DNA from: Micrococcales bacterium UBA2037
GTDB taxonomy: Bacteria; Actinomycetota; Actinomycetes; Actinomycetales; Microbacteriaceae
Reading direction: 5' to 3'
Assembly: GCA_002333405.1 (NCBI GenBank)
Contig: DDBH01000015.1
Coordinates: 48,952-66,864 of the forward strand
Length of the DNA: 17,913 nucleotides
Position numbers and translations under genes: made by a program. Shown here piece by piece: positions 6,223 through 14,472 of the stretch. The notes below the pieces were generated by a model. It was not told the origin of the DNA. It saw nothing but the letters and a program-made list of their open reading frames with translations, and did no database searches. Position 1 is the stretch's first letter; each line of letters opens with the position of its first letter.

Positions 6223-9200
6223 GTGTCGGCAATTAGCCCATTTTCACGCTTTGGCCAGAGCCCAGAAGCGCAAGGACTCTACGACCCAGCAGCTGAGCAC
6301 GATGCTTGTGGCCTAGCCATGGTTGCAACGCTCCGTGGGCGCGCAGGACACGACATTGTTGACATGGCTCTTTCCTCTCTTCGTAACCTTGAGCACCGAG
6401 GAGCTATTGGCTCAGACGCTGGAACTGGCGATGGTGCGGGAATTCTGACTCAGCTTCCAGACCGATTCTTCCGCGAAGTAGTTGGATTCGAACTGCCTGC
6501 GCTCGGCTCCTACGGTGCGGGTCTAGTTTTCCTAGAGGAAGCTAGTGCGGCAAAGGACAAGCAGGCATTTGAAGCTCTCTGCTCAGAGGAGTCGCTGACT
6601 GTTCTCGGTTGGCGAGTGCCACCAACAGATCCGAGCGTGCTGGGAGCTTTGGCCAAGGAGGCAATGCCGCTGATTGAGCAGGTTTTTGTCGCCGGAACTG
6701 ATAAGGCCAGTGGACTGGAGGTAGAGCGCAGGCTGTTTAGGGTTCGCAAGCGCAGCGAGCGTGAGATTGGCATCTACCACCCCTCGCTATCGGTCAGAAC
6801 GATTGTCTATAAGGGCATGGTCACAACGCTGCAGCTGGAGCCGTTCTTCCCTGATTTGTCTGACGACCGTTTCGAGTCACTCTTGGCTCTGGTTCACAGT
6901 CGCTTTTCTACCAACACTTTCCCATCCTGGCCACTGGCTCATCCATTCAGGTTCATTGCTCACAACGGTGAAATTAACACCGTCAAGGGAAATGCCAACT
7001 GGATGGCAGCCAGAGAATCTCAGCTTGCAACTGATGTGCTTGGAGACATTGGGCAGCTGAAGCCAATTGTGTCTCCAGGTGCATCTGACTCCGCGACCTT
7101 CGATGAGGTTTTAGAGCTGCTCGTGCTGTCGGGAAGATCGCTGCCTCACGCCATGATGATGATGATTCCGGGCGCATGGGAAAAGCAGCTTGACCTGGAC
7201 CCTCAACTAAGAGACTTCTACGAATACCACTCCATGATCATGGAGCCGTGGGACGGCCCAGCTGCAGTTGTCTTCACGGACGGCGACTTAGTTGGGGCAA
7301 CCCTTGACCGAAACGGCCTTAGGCCGGGTCGCTTCGTCGTTACAGAAGACGGTTTCATCATTCTTGCCTCGGAGATCGGCGTTGCTGACATCCCCGAAGA
7401 TCGAATCGTTCGCAAGGGCCGACTTCAGCCTGGAAAAATGTTCCTAATTGACACCAAGGCTGGTCGGATCATTGAGGACGAGCAGATCAAGAGCGAGGTT
7501 GCTGCTCTAGAGCCGTGGGGCCAGTGGCTGGATGAGAGTCGCATTAACCTGCGTGATCTCCCGGACCGCGAGCACGTGCGATATTCAAGCAAATCTGTTC
7601 ACAGGCGCCAGCGTGCCTTCGGCTACACCGAAGAGGACCTAAAGGAATTCATTGCGCCGATGGCTAGAACCGGTCAAGAGCCAATTGGAGCGATGGGAAC
7701 CGATACACCAATCGCTGCAATTTCGGAACGTCCAAAGCTGCTGTTTGATTACTTCACTCAGCAGTTCGCACAGGTTACTAACCCGCCGCTAGACGCCATT
7801 CGCGAAGAGGTCGTTACTTCAATGACCACCAGCATTGGTCCGGTTAGGAACCTGCTTGAGGCTAGTGCCGAGCATGCCAAGCAAATGGTTCTGGACTACC
7901 CGATTCTAGGAAACGATGAGCTTGCCAAAATCAAGCACATCGACCGCGCGAACAACATCGGCAAGGCAGTGACAATTTCGTGCCTATATCGAGTCGATGA
8001 TGGCGCATCCGCCCTGGAGGAGCGCCTAGAACAGATGTGTGAAGAGGTCGACAAGGCTCTTGAATCCGGCGCCACCTTCATTGTGTTGTCCGATCGAGAC
8101 AGCAATAGGGAGCTCGCTCCAATTCCATCCCTGATGTCCTGCTCTGCAATACATCACCACTTGATCCGCAAGGGCACCAGAATGATGGCCGGGCTGGTGG
8201 TGGAGACCGGTGATGCCAGAGATGTGCACCACGTTGCAACCCTGATTGGGTTTGGCGCGTCAGCGATCAATCCTTACTTGGCGCTAGAGAGTGCCGAAGA
8301 GCTAGTTGTGAACGGAACCATCACCGGAATCACACCTGAGCGAAGCAGCAAGAACATGATCAAGGCCCTGGGCAAGGGTGTCCTCAAGGTCATGTCCAAA
8401 ATGGGAATCTCGACTGTCGCCTCCTATGGTGGCGCACAGTGTTTTGAGGCGATTGGCCTGAGCCAAGAGCTGGTTGACAAGTACTTCACTGGCACCACCA
8501 CAAAACTCGGTGGTGTTTCAATGGGCATCCTTCACCGTGAAATCGAGCAGCGACACACAGCCGCCTATCCAATCGAGGGAACCACTCAGGACCTTGGGCC
8601 ACTCGAAGTCGGTGGCGAGATGAAGTGGCGAAGAGAAGGACCTCCGCACCTATTCAACCCGGAGACCATCTTTAAGCTACAACACTCGACCAGCCACAAG
8701 AATTACGAAATCTTCAAGTCATACACAAACGCTGTTGACGACCAAGCTGAGCGCCTAATGACCATTCGAGGACTCTTCGAGTTCAAGAAGGGGCTTCGCG
8801 AACCAGTGCCAATCGAGCAGGTTGAGCCCGTCAGCGAAATCGTGAAGCGGTTTTCTACCGGCGCGATGAGCATGGGGGCAATCTCCCCAGAGGCGCATGA
8901 GACACTCGCGATTGCGATGAACCGCCTTGGCGGAAAGAGCAACACCGGTGAGGGCGGTGAATCTGTTGAGCGATTGCTTGATAGGGACCGACGAAGCGCT
9001 GTCAAGCAGGTTGCGTCTGGTCGTTTTGGTGTCACCTCGATGTATCTGACTCATGCCGATGACATTCAGATCAAGATGGCTCAGGGTGCAAAGCCTGGTG
9101 AGGGTGGCCAATTGCCTCCCAACAAGGTTTACCCATGGATTGCGGAGCTCCGCCACTCAACTCCTGGTGTGGGCCTGATTTCACCGCCACCGCACCATGA

Positions 9201-10776
9201 CATCTATTCGATTGAGGACCTGAAGCAACTGATCTTTGACCTCAAGCGTGCAAACAGAGCTGCCAGAATCCACGTGAAGCTAGTCAGCCAGTTTGGTGTT
9301 GGAACCGTAGCTGCCGGTGTTGCTAAGGCCAAAGCAGACGTGGTTTTGATATCCGGACATGACGGCGGCACCGGAGCAAGTCCGTTGAACTCACTCAAAC
9401 ATGCCGGAACCCCTTGGGAACTTGGTCTGGCCGAAGCCCAGCAGACACTGCTACTGAACGGCCTGCGCGACCGCATTGTGGTTCAGGTGGACGGCTCCAT
9501 GAAGACCGGCCGTGACGTTGTCATTGCTGCGCTACTCGGAGCCGAAGAGTATGGCTTTGCAACTGCACCACTTGTGGTTGAAGGTTGCATCCTGATGCGC
9601 GTTTGCCACCTGGACACCTGTCCGGTTGGAGTTGCCACTCAGAATCCGTTGCTTAGAGACCGATTCCATGGTCAGGCGGACCATGTTGTCAACTTCTTTG
9701 AATTCCTAGCCCAGGAGGTCAGGGAGTACCTTGCGGAGCTCGGCTTCAGATCTCTTGAAGAGGCAATCGGCCACGTTGATGTGCTTGATGTGAACAAGGC
9801 CATTCACCACTGGAAGGCCGACGGGCTCGACCTGTCTCCTATTTTTGCGGCGAAGGACATTATTACTTCGGAGTCGCAGTACCAAACCAAAGAGCAGGAT
9901 CATCAGCTAGACGAACACTTCGACTATCCACTGCTGGATCAGGCTTCGGCGGCCCTGAAAGAGGGCAAGCCAGTGTTGATCGAAAAGAAAATCAACAACA
10001 CCATGCAGGCCATCGGAACCATGTTTGGTAATGAACTCACCAAGCGTTGGGGGGAGCAGGGTCTTGAGCCAGGAACGCTACGCCTGAACCTCTCAGGAAG
10101 CGCTGGACAGTCATTCGGTGCATTTGTGCCACGTGGCATGGAGATTAATGTGCAGGGTGACTGCAACGACTATGTCGGAAAGGGCCTATCCGGGGGAGTG
10201 ATTTCGGTCCGGCCATCGGAATCAGCGGGCTTTATTGCCGCCGAGAACGTGATTGCTGGCAACGTGATTGGTTACGGAGCGACCTCCGGCAAGATCTTCC
10301 TAAACGGCGTTGTGGGCGAGCGATTCATGGTTCGAAACTCCGGAGCGATTGCTGTAGCCGAAGGCGTGGGCGATCACGCTTTGGAATACATGACCGGAGG
10401 CCGCGCGGTTATCCTCGGGAAAACTGGAATCAACCTCGGTGCCGGAATGTCAGGCGGAATTGCCTACGTTTACAAGCTCTCTGAAGCACGGGTTAACCGT
10501 GAGGCACTGAAGCTTGGCGAAATTTCGCTAAGTGCCCTTGAGTCTGGAGAGCAGCAAGAGCTGCTTTCGATTCTTGAGGAGCACGTTGACCGAACCGGTT
10601 CGCCTCTTGGTGCAAAGATCCTGGAAAACTTCGACTCAGAGGTTAAGAACTTCGTGAGAGTGCTTCCAAGGGATTACGCGCGAGTAGTTGGCATCCAGCA
10701 GGAGGCGCTGGAAACCGGTATTGCGCTTGACGGCGAGGAAGTCTGGACTCAAATTCTGGAGGTAACCAATGGCTGA
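6223..10776 (+). CDS. gltB: Glutamate synthase large (alpha) subunit
   Basis: With GltD it forms NADPH-dependent glutamate synthase, turning glutamine and 2-oxoglutarate into two glutamates. Domains in order: N-terminal class II glutamine amidotransferase (about 29-420) with nucleophile C29 (EHDACG), NGEINTVKGN and DRNGLRPGR; a central domain (about 480-770); the FMN-binding synthase domain (about 800-1190) with GGKSNTGEGGE near 903 and SGHDGGTGAS near 1045; and the C-terminal GXGXG helix (about 1250-1450). The 3Fe-4S cysteines are C1122, C1128 and C1133. I prefer GTG 6223 because GGAG (6214-6217) lies 5 nt ahead and the protein then begins SAISPFSRF, 28 residues before the nucleophile. ATG 6178 would add 15 residues but has no ribosome binding site. 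As in other GltB proteins, residues before C29 must be removed to free the cysteine. Confidence 0.97.
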   Translation: MSAISPFSRFGQSPEAQGLYDPAAEHDACGLAMVATLRGRAGHDIVDMALSSLRNLEHRGAIGSDAGTGDGAGILTQLPDRFFREVVGFELPALGSYGAGLVFLEEASAAKDKQAFEALCSEESLTVLGWRVPPTDPSVLGALAKEAMPLIEQVFVAGTDKASGLEVERRLFRVRKRSEREIGIYHPSLSVRTIVYKGMVTTLQLEPFFPDLSDDRFESLLALVHSRFSTNTFPSWPLAHPFRFIAHNGEINTVKGNANWMAARESQLATDVLGDIGQLKPIVSPGASDSATFDEVLELLVLSGRSLPHAMMMMIPGAWEKQLDLDPQLRDFYEYHSMIMEPWDGPAAVVFTDGDLVGATLDRNGLRPGRFVVTEDGFIILASEIGVADIPEDRIVRKGRLQPGKMFLIDTKAGRIIEDEQIKSEVAALEPWGQWLDESRINLRDLPDREHVRYSSKSVHRRQRAFGYTEEDLKEFIAPMARTGQEPIGAMGTDTPIAAISERPKLLFDYFTQQFAQVTNPPLDAIREEVVTSMTTSIGPVRNLLEASAEHAKQMVLDYPILGNDELAKIKHIDRANNIGKAVTISCLYRVDDGASALEERLEQMCEEVDKALESGATFIVLSDRDSNRELAPIPSLMSCSAIHHHLIRKGTRMMAGLVVETGDARDVHHVATLIGFGASAINPYLALESAEELVVNGTITGITPERSSKNMIKALGKGVLKVMSKMGISTVASYGGAQCFEAIGLSQELVDKYFTGTTTKLGGVSMGILHREIEQRHTAAYPIEGTTQDLGPLEVGGEMKWRREGPPHLFNPETIFKLQHSTSHKNYEIFKSYTNAVDDQAERLMTIRGLFEFKKGLREPVPIEQVEPVSEIVKRFSTGAMSMGAISPEAHETLAIAMNRLGGKSNTGEGGESVERLLDRDRRSAVKQVASGRFGVTSMYLTHADDIQIKMAQGAKPGEGGQLPPNKVYPWIAELRHSTPGVGLISPPPHHDIYSIEDLKQLIFDLKRANRAARIHVKLVSQFGVGTVAAGVAKAKADVVLISGHDGGTGASPLNSLKHAGTPWELGLAEAQQTLLLNGLRDRIVVQVDGSMKTGRDVVIAALLGAEEYGFATAPLVVEGCILMRVCHLDTCPVGVATQNPLLRDRFHGQADHVVNFFEFLAQEVREYLAELGFRSLEEAIGHVDVLDVNKAIHHWKADGLDLSPIFAAKDIITSESQYQTKEQDHQLDEHFDYPLLDQASAALKEGKPVLIEKKINNTMQAIGTMFGNELTKRWGEQGLEPGTLRLNLSGSAGQSFGAFVPRGMEINVQGDCNDYVGKGLSGGVISVRPSESAGFIAAENVIAGNVIGYGATSGKIFLNGVVGERFMVRNSGAIAVAEGVGDHALEYMTGGRAVILGKTGINLGAGMSGGIAYVYKLSEARVNREALKLGEISLSALESGEQQELLSILEEHVDRTGSPLGAKILENFDSEVKNFVRVLPRDYARVVGIQQEALETGIALDGEEVWTQILEVTNG

Positions 10777-12226
10777 CCCAAGAGGATTCATAAAGGTAAC
10801 CGAGCGAGAGACGGCTCAGCGTAGACCGGTTCCAGTGCGAATCAAGGACTGGAAAGAGGTCTACGAAGAGCGGAACTCCGGAGTTGTCAAGGAGCAGGCC
10901 AGCCGATGCATGGATTGCGGTATTCCGTTCTGTCATGCTGGCTGCCCGCTTGGCAACCTAATCCCAGAGTGGAATGACTTGACGCACCGTGGCCGCAGTA
11001 GAGAGGCCATAGACCGACTTCACTCCACAAACAACTTCCCGGAATTTACCGGTCGACTTTGTCCCGCTCCCTGTGAGAGTGCCTGCGTACTTGGAATCAA
11101 CCAGCCTGCGGTGACCATCAAGGAGATCGAGGTTTCGATAATCGACGACGCCTTCGATGCCGGATATGTTGCCCCAAGCATTCCCGAGAGATTGACTGGC
11201 AAGACAATTGCGGTTGTTGGCTCGGGACCAGCGGGGCTGGCGGCCGCGCAGCAGCTGACTCGTGCTGGTCACACTGTTGCAGTGTTCGAGCGAGACGATC
11301 GAATTGGTGGCCTACTCAGGTATGGCATCCCTGACTTCAAGATTGAGAAACGCCACATTGATAAGCGCCTCGAGCAGATGATTGCCGAGGGAACCAGGTT
11401 CCGCACCGGCGTCAATGTTGGCGTCGACATCACATGGGAAGAGCTCAAAATGCGTTACGACGCAGTTCTAGTGGCAACAGGTGCTCTAAAACCGCGTGCT
11501 TTGGATGTGCCAGGCGCTGACCTTGCCGGTGTCCACTTCGCGATGGACTACCTGTGTCAGGCGAACAAGGTTGTTGCCGGCGACCTAGTCGAAGACCAAA
11601 TCGATGCCTCCGGAAAGCATGTAATAGTTCTGGGTGGTGGCGACACCGGTGCTGACTGTCTCGGCACTGCCACAAGGCAAGGTGCGGCTTCGGTCACCAC
11701 CATTGCAATCGGGCAAAAGCCTTCAGAGACTAGAACCGATAACCAGCCATGGCCAATGGATCCAACCCTGTACGAGGTTGCCAGCGCGCACGAGGAGTTC
11801 GGCGACAGAAAATACCTACACGCCACAGTTGAACTTGTTGGTGAGAACGGCGTTGTGACCGGCATCAAGGTCGGTGACACAGAGTTTGTAGATGGCAAGC
11901 GACTTCCAAAGCCAGGTACCGTGCGTGTTCTGAAAGCCGATTTGGTGCTGTTTGCACTTGGCTTTACAGGAACTGAATCTGAGTCGATAGTTCAGCAGCT
12001 AAAGGTAGACCTTGATGAAAAGACCAACATCAGTCGAGATGGTCAATACCGTGCAACTGATTCAATTTTCGTCGCCGGTGATGCAGGACGTGGCCAATCA
12101 CTGATAGTTTGGGCAATAGCTGAAGGTAGGGCAGCCGCCTCAGCAATTGATAAGCATCTCGAAGGTGAGACACAGCTGCCGTTCCCCGTGAAGCCAACTG
12201 ATAAACCAATTTCGGTTTACAGCTAG
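10769..12226 (+). CDS. gltD: Glutamate synthase small (beta) subunit
   Basis: Takes electrons from NADPH through FAD and passes them via iron-sulfur clusters to the FMN of GltB. The 485-residue length is typical. The N-terminal cluster domain has C47, C50, C55 and C59 (CMDCGIPFCHAGC) and C98, C102 and C106 (CPAPCESAC). The FAD Rossmann motif VVGSGPAGLAAA lies near residue 148, followed by GGLLRYGIPDFK. The NADPH motif LGGGDTGADC lies near 287, and the C-terminal FAD contact FVAGDAGRG near 435. The ATG overlaps the gltB stop by 8 bp, and GGAGG (10758-10762) inside gltB acts as its ribosome binding site, which suits equal subunit output. Confidence 0.97.
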   Translation: MADPRGFIKVTERETAQRRPVPVRIKDWKEVYEERNSGVVKEQASRCMDCGIPFCHAGCPLGNLIPEWNDLTHRGRSREAIDRLHSTNNFPEFTGRLCPAPCESACVLGINQPAVTIKEIEVSIIDDAFDAGYVAPSIPERLTGKTIAVVGSGPAGLAAAQQLTRAGHTVAVFERDDRIGGLLRYGIPDFKIEKRHIDKRLEQMIAEGTRFRTGVNVGVDITWEELKMRYDAVLVATGALKPRALDVPGADLAGVHFAMDYLCQANKVVAGDLVEDQIDASGKHVIVLGGGDTGADCLGTATRQGAASVTTIAIGQKPSETRTDNQPWPMDPTLYEVASAHEEFGDRKYLHATVELVGENGVVTGIKVGDTEFVDGKRLPKPGTVRVLKADLVLFALGFTGTESESIVQQLKVDLDEKTNISRDGQYRATDSIFVAGDAGRGQSLIVWAIAEGRAAASAIDKHLEGETQLPFPVKPTDKPISVYS

Positions 12227-12245
12227 AAATGAAACTAGGTAACTT
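12216..12245 (+). promoter_or_regulatory. Promoter of pyk
   Basis: TTTACA (12216-12221, 5 of 6 match to TTGACA) is followed after 18 bp by TAACTT (12240-12245), a TAnnnT -10. The -35 lies inside the end of gltD. The expected start of transcription, 7 nt beyond the -10, is the A of the pyk ATG at 12252, so the transcript may be leaderless. An AGGA at 12246-12249 is too close to the ATG to work well as a ribosome binding site. Confidence 0.55.
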
Positions 12246-12251
12246 AGGAAA

Positions 12252-13694
12252 ATGAGACGCGCGAAAATTGTAGCCACTTTCGGACCAGCGATTTCAGACA
12301 TAGAAATGACCAGGGCGGTTATTGCCGCCGGGGTTGACGTAGCACGTATGAACCTGAGCCACGGTTCCTACGAAGTGCACGAACAGGTCTATGCGAACAT
12401 CCGACAAGCCAGCGAGGAGGCTAAGAAATCCGTAGGAATTCTGGTCGACCTGCAGGGTCCCAAGATCCGCCTCGGCAAGTTTGCAGAGGGCAAGATTGAA
12501 CTCGTACCAGGTGCGACCTTCAAAATCACTACAGATGACATTGCCGGGGACGTGAACATCTGCTCCACAACCTATAAGGGCCTACCGGGCGACGTCGCAG
12601 TTGGAGACATGTTGCTTATCGACGACGGTCGACTGTCACTTCGTGCCACCGCCGTGGACAAGACGACTGTTACAACCGAGGTTGTTTATGGTGGCCCCTG
12701 CTCCAACAACAAGGGGATCAACCTGCCGGGGGTAGCCGTAAACGTTCCTGCTCTAAGCGAGAAGGACGAGGACGATCTTCGCTGGGCGCTGAAGCTTGGT
12801 GCAGACATGATTGCCCTTAGCTTTGTTAGAAACGCCAAGGACATCATCCGCGTTCACGAGATCATGACCGAAGAGGGTCGCTTTGTTCCAGTAATCGCGA
12901 AAATCGAGAAGCCACAGGCAGTTGCAGCCCTTGAAGAAATCATCGACGCCTTTGATGGCGTGATGGTAGCCAGGGGAGACCTGGGAGTGGAGTTGCCACT
13001 TGAACAGGTTCCGATCGTTCAGAAGCGCGCCGTTGAGCTTGCTCGTCGCTGGGCAAAGCCAGTAATTGTTGCTACCCAGATGCTCGAAAGCATGATTTCG
13101 GCTAACAGGCCTACCAGAGCAGAAACCTCTGACGTGGCTAACGCAGTTCTAGATGGGGCAGACGCACTGATGCTCTCAGGAGAAACCTCGGTTGGTGAGT
13201 ATCCAATCGAAACCATCGAAACCATGGCGAAGATCATCGAATCGACTGAAGAAAATGGCCTGGAGCGCATCCCTGCACTTGGCACACAGCCACACACTCA
13301 CTCGGGTGCGGTGGTTCGTGCTGCGCTGCAAATTGCAGAGCTGCTGGGTGCGAAGTATGTCTGCGTTTTCACTGAGTCAGGTGACACGCTGCTTAGGGTC
13401 TCAAGGCTCCGCTCTCGCGTGCCAGTGCTTGCCTTTACGCCAAATGAAGAGATTCGTAGAAGGCTGTCTCTGATCTGGGGAGCAGCGACTTTCCAGGTAG
13501 GAAAGGCAACCCACACCGACCAGATGATCAAGCAGGTTGACGAGATCGTACTTGCCTCCGGCAAGTGCCGCGTCGGAGACGAAGTTGTGATTGTGGCCGG
13601 ATCCCCTCCGGGAATCCCGGGTTCCACCAACTCGCTCAGGGTTCACCGTGTTGGTGATGCCGTGAACGAAACAGTTCCTGGCTACGCTTCCTAA
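12252..13694 (+). CDS. pyk: Pyruvate kinase
   Basis: Transfers phosphate from phosphoenolpyruvate to ADP, the last step of glycolysis, in the cytoplasm. The 480-residue length is normal for a bacterial enzyme. The N terminus RRAKIVATFGPA and the segment R32-M-N34-L-S36-H37 belong to the barrel active site. The signature VIAKIEKPQAV carries K217 (catalytic) and E219 (metal ligand); MVARGDLGVEL has the second metal ligand D243. VATQMLESMI and PTRAETSDVANAVLDGAD follow, then the C-terminal regulatory domain (about 345-480). The N-terminal family sequence fixes the ATG at 12252, only 25 bp after gltD. The gene appears to have its own promoter and ends at a strong terminator. Confidence 0.97.
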   Translation: MRRAKIVATFGPAISDIEMTRAVIAAGVDVARMNLSHGSYEVHEQVYANIRQASEEAKKSVGILVDLQGPKIRLGKFAEGKIELVPGATFKITTDDIAGDVNICSTTYKGLPGDVAVGDMLLIDDGRLSLRATAVDKTTVTTEVVYGGPCSNNKGINLPGVAVNVPALSEKDEDDLRWALKLGADMIALSFVRNAKDIIRVHEIMTEEGRFVPVIAKIEKPQAVAALEEIIDAFDGVMVARGDLGVELPLEQVPIVQKRAVELARRWAKPVIVATQMLESMISANRPTRAETSDVANAVLDGADALMLSGETSVGEYPIETIETMAKIIESTEENGLERIPALGTQPHTHSGAVVRAALQIAELLGAKYVCVFTESGDTLLRVSRLRSRVPVLAFTPNEEIRRRLSLIWGAATFQVGKATHTDQMIKQVDEIVLASGKCRVGDEVVIVAGSPPGIPGSTNSLRVHRVGDAVNETVPGYAS

Positions 13695-13705
13695 AGCCTT
13701 AAGCC

Positions 13706-13738
13706 AAAAAAGAGCGGTGGATTTCCACCGCTCTTTTT
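13706..13738. terminator. Bidirectional Rho-independent terminator
   Basis: AGAGCGGTGGA (13711-13721) pairs with TCCACCGCTCT (13724-13734), effectively a 10-bp GC-rich stem with a four-base loop. A T run follows on the plus strand (to 13738) and the matching A run (13706-13711) precedes it, giving a T run on the minus strand. It ends pyk from the left and the tRNA-Leu transcript from the right. Confidence 0.92.
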
Positions 13739-13741
13739 CTT

Positions 13742-13826
13742 TGGTGCCGGAAGTGGGATTTGAACCCACACGCCCATAGGACAAAGCATTTTGAGTGCTT
13801 CGCGTCTGCCGTTCCGCCATTCCGGC
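13742..13826 (-). tRNA. tRNA-Leu (anticodon CAA)
   Basis: An 85-base class II tRNA on the minus strand. The acceptor stem GCCGGAA pairs with TTCCGGC, followed by discriminator A and an encoded CCA (13742-13744). The anticodon stem AAGCA/TGCTT encloses the seven-base loop CTCAAAA, giving anticodon CAA (13791-13793), which reads UUG. A long variable arm lies between the anticodon and T arms, as in leucine tRNAs. The T arm is GTGGG-TTCAAAT-CCCAC. The bidirectional terminator lies 4 bases beyond its 3' end. Confidence 0.96.
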
Positions 13827-13836
13827 TAGCTCATAC

Positions 13837-13842
13837 ACTCTA
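13837..13842 (-). promoter_or_regulatory. Possible -10 of tRNA-Leu
   Basis: On the minus strand this hexamer reads TAGAGT (TAnnnT). Transcription would begin near 13830, four bases before the mature tRNA. No good -35 is visible at 16-18 bp. Confidence 0.35.
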
Positions 13843-13856
13843 GCGGATTCCAAATT

Positions 13857-13868
13857 GCGCCATGGCGC
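13857..13868. repeat. Perfect 12-bp palindrome in a divergent promoter region
   Basis: GCGCCATGGCGC is fully symmetric. It lies between the likely -10 of the minus-strand tRNA-Leu and the likely -10 of pdtaR, touching the latter. Its position suits an operator, but no regulator for it is recognisable from this window. Confidence 0.4.
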
Positions 13869-13874
13869 TAAACT
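13869..13874 (+). promoter_or_regulatory. Likely -10 of pdtaR
   Basis: TAAACT fits TAnnnT and ends 7 nt before the ATG at 13882. No Shine-Dalgarno sequence lies between, so a leaderless transcript is likely. The -35 is weak. Confidence 0.45.
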
Positions 13875-13881
13875 TGGATTT

Positions 13882-14460
13882 ATGGATGAACCACTGAAGG
13901 TTGTTGTCGCAGAAGACGAAGGCCTCATTCGCATGGACATTGTCGCAACGCTGAATGAGTCTGGCTACGAGGTAGTTGGCGAGGCCGCCGACGGTGAAGA
14001 GGCCGTCAGGCTCGCAACCGAACTCATCCCAGACCTAATCGTGATGGACATCAAGATGCCGAAGCTCGACGGGATCTCTGCTGCTGAAAAGATCGCTGAG
14101 TTGAAGATTCCGGTTGTGCTGCTAACCGCCTTTTCTCAGTCAGATTTAGTCAAACGAGCCGCTGAGGCTGGAGCCATGGCTTACGTGACCAAGCCCTTCA
14201 AGCCCACCGACCTGCTGCCAGCGCTTCAGATTGCGCTATCTAGGCACGAGGAAATCACCGCACTGGAATCTGAGATTGCAGACATAACAGAGCGCCTCGA
14301 AACCAGAAAGCTTATGGACAGGGCTAAGTCTGCACTGCAAACCAAAATGAACCTCACTGAACCAGAGGCGTTTAGGTGGATTCAAAAGGCTTCCATGGAC
14401 CGCCGTCTAAGCATGGCGCAGGTTGCCAAAACTGTTATTGAACAGCTAGAGAAGAAGTGA
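13882..14460 (+). CDS. pdtaR: ANTAR-domain response regulator (PdtaR type)
   Basis: A 192-residue two-component response regulator whose output domain binds RNA rather than DNA. The receiver domain (about 5-122) has the acidic pair E11/D12, phosphoacceptor D56 (VMD), T82 and K104 (YVTKPF). After a helical linker rich in Glu, the ANTAR domain (about 130-190) has the typical AKSALQTKMNLTEPEAFRWI pattern. In mycobacteria PdtaR is driven by the kinase PdtaS and acts on transcripts; the kinase gene is not in this window. Position near polA and rpsA matches the mycobacterial order. The start is the ATG at 13882, which gives the usual DEPLKVVVAEDE N terminus; the frame is open further upstream but runs into the tRNA. 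Its stop abuts that of the opposing thioesterase. Confidence 0.92.
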   Translation: MDEPLKVVVAEDEGLIRMDIVATLNESGYEVVGEAADGEEAVRLATELIPDLIVMDIKMPKLDGISAAEKIAELKIPVVLLTAFSQSDLVKRAAEAGAMAYVTKPFKPTDLLPALQIALSRHEEITALESEIADITERLETRKLMDRAKSALQTKMNLTEPEAFRWIQKASMDRRLSMAQVAKTVIEQLEKK

Positions 14461-14472
14461 CTACTTTTTCTC
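14449..14472. terminator. Hairpin spanning two convergent stop codons
   Basis: GAGAAGAAGT (14449-14458) can pair with ACTTTTTCTC (14463-14472) in plus-strand RNA, with one G-U pair and a GACT loop. It contains the ends of both pdtaR and the thioesterase. No T run follows the stem, so it is at best a weak terminator. On the minus strand the G-U pair becomes an A-C mismatch. Confidence 0.35.

Noticed and set aside
13742..13826. tRNA-Leu as an integration site
   Set aside because: No integrase, no direct repeat of the tRNA 3' end and no foreign-looking DNA lies on either side.
13795..13881. Upstream extension of pdtaR
   Set aside because: It runs through the tRNA-Leu gene and the promoter region; response regulators of this type begin at the DEPLKVVVAEDE segment.
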